6,508 nt of DNA from a bacterium (GTDB taxonomy: Bacteria > Oederibacteriota > PGYV01 > DSBP01): assembly GCA_011049465.1 (NCBI GenBank), contig DSBP01000251.1:1-6508 (forward strand), given 5' to 3'. The notes beneath the pieces are model-generated. The model made no database searches. It was not told where the DNA came from and saw nothing but the letters and a program-made list of their open reading frames with translations. A program made the translations under genes and the position numbers. This document shows, one piece after another, positions 5,912 through 6,508 of the stretch (position 1 is the first letter of the stretch; each line of letters begins with the position of its first letter).

Positions 5912-6504
5912 ATAATAATCTCAAGAAGCGGCTTTATTATGCCGGCAACCCTGCAGATTTTTGCGTATTTCAGAATATCAAGCGCGTTAACCTTTTTTTC
6001 GATAACCGCAACCTTAAGGGCTGCCCTTGCCGCGTCCGTTCCTATCCTGCTCCTGAATTTGAAACAATCCGCCACGGTCTTTGCGAGGCTGTAGATTCTG
6101 ATTGTATGGCCCTCTATCTTATGCTCCTCAATCCCTGCCTCCCATTGTTTTGGGTCAAATTGATAGTATTTAACTGGTGGAAATTCTATTTTATTGGCCC
6201 ACATGCCCTTTCTTATGGCAATATCGACATGGCGGGGGATTTCGTCGGTTGCTTCATAATAAGAAAGGGCGGATACAAGGCAGATTACCCCTTTTCCTGC
6301 CATAAGCATGGCCCGTACAAGGTCCGACTCCACTCCTGCAGCATCGTTAAGGCTGTATATCCCACGGCTAATCTTTCCTATCCTGCCGTTTTTTTCGAGC
6401 GATTTCAGGACGTCCGGATGGAAACCGGCTCGAAGTATCTGCGCAAACCTGAGAATGGAGTTGTTTTTCCTGAAACATTCAATAAGCTCCTTTTGGCCTT
6501 TCAT
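5908..6504 (-). CDS. abiEi: AbiEi-type antitoxin / transcriptional repressor (type IV toxin-antitoxin)
   Basis: Partner of the downstream toxin. Known AbiEi antitoxins have an N-terminal winged helix that represses the operon and a C-terminal domain that counteracts the toxin, without stable complex formation in the type IV model. Here residues about 5-52 form the winged helix, ending in the hallmark GRIGKISRGIYSL (40-52). Residues about 58-195 are the C-terminal domain, with ALSYYEATDEIPRHVDIAI (79-97) and YSLAKTVADCFKFRSRIG (138-155), close to the family blocks for this region. The 198-residue length is typical. The start ATG lies only four bases from the window edge, so its ribosome site is unseen; the preceding codon in frame is TGC, and an upstream start cannot be excluded, though the N-terminus looks complete. 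Its stop overlaps the toxin start in ATGA. The operator and promoter should lie just beyond position 6508. Confidence -1.
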   Translation of the reverse strand: MKGQKELIECFRKNNSILRFAQILRAGFHPDVLKSLEKNGRIGKISRGIYSLNDAAGVESDLVRAMLMAGKGVICLVSALSYYEATDEIPRHVDIAIRKGMWANKIEFPPVKYYQFDPKQWEAGIEEHKIEGHTIRIYSLAKTVADCFKFRSRIGTDAARAALKVAVIEKKVNALDILKYAKICRVAGIIKPLLEIII

Positions 6505-6508
6505 GCAC

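Noticed and set aside
1..6508. CRISPR arrays, insertion sequences, tRNA genes, riboswitches and attachment sites
   Set aside because: I looked on both strands and saw no spaced repeats, transposase motifs, cloverleaf sequences or conserved riboswitch cores; gaps between genes are all at or below about 106 bases.

Overview
The window is a single-direction block: all seven supported genes are read from the minus strand, so transcription runs from high to low coordinates. Two modules can be told apart.

(1) Positions 5051-6504 hold a complete type IV toxin-antitoxin / abortive-infection pair of the AbiE type. An AbiEi-like winged-helix antitoxin is followed, with a 4-base ATGA overlap, by an AbiEii-like nucleotidyltransferase toxin with all its family motifs visible.

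(2) Positions 1-4945 hold a probable housekeeping operon. In order of transcription it encodes a PfkB-family sugar/nucleoside kinase, an AlaC-type class I aminotransferase, a second class I aminotransferase of the AspC 1-beta type, a DUF2225 zinc-ribbon protein with TPR-like helices, and a GT4 glycosyltransferase that runs off the left edge. Junctions are a 24-base gap (kinase to alaC), a 106-base low-complexity gap (alaC to aspC), a TAATG stop/start overlap (aspC to DUF2225) and a 57-base gap (DUF2225 to glycosyltransferase). All five genes have a recognisable Shine-Dalgarno sequence. A plausible sigma70-like promoter lies in the 105-base gap between the toxin and kinase genes.

The organism is a bacterium: Shine-Dalgarno sites throughout, an AbiE system and DUF2225. 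Base composition is moderate (spot counts of about 45-57 % G+C in the metabolic operon, roughly 32-43 % in the AbiE genes). The mix of an E. coli-like AlaC, a 1-beta AspC, DUF2225 and a diacylglycerol-glucosyltransferase-like GT4 would fit an uncultivated deltaproteobacterial, Nitrospirae-, Elusimicrobia- or Omnitrophica-like lineage. This is an impression, and the sequence does not fix the phylum.

How the genes may work together: the two aminotransferases probably link the alanine, aspartate and glutamate pools to 2-oxo acids. The kinase and glycosyltransferase point to sugar or nucleoside phosphorylation and to glycolipid or envelope glycan synthesis, with no evident shared pathway. The AbiE pair looks like an accessory insertion upstream. 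I saw no CRISPR array, insertion sequence, tRNA or rRNA, and no stretch over 300 bases without a gene. The window looks mostly ordinary. The points most worth a second look are the AbiE pair and its placement, the DUF2225 gene coupled to aspC, and the short tandem-repeat tract between the two aminotransferase genes.
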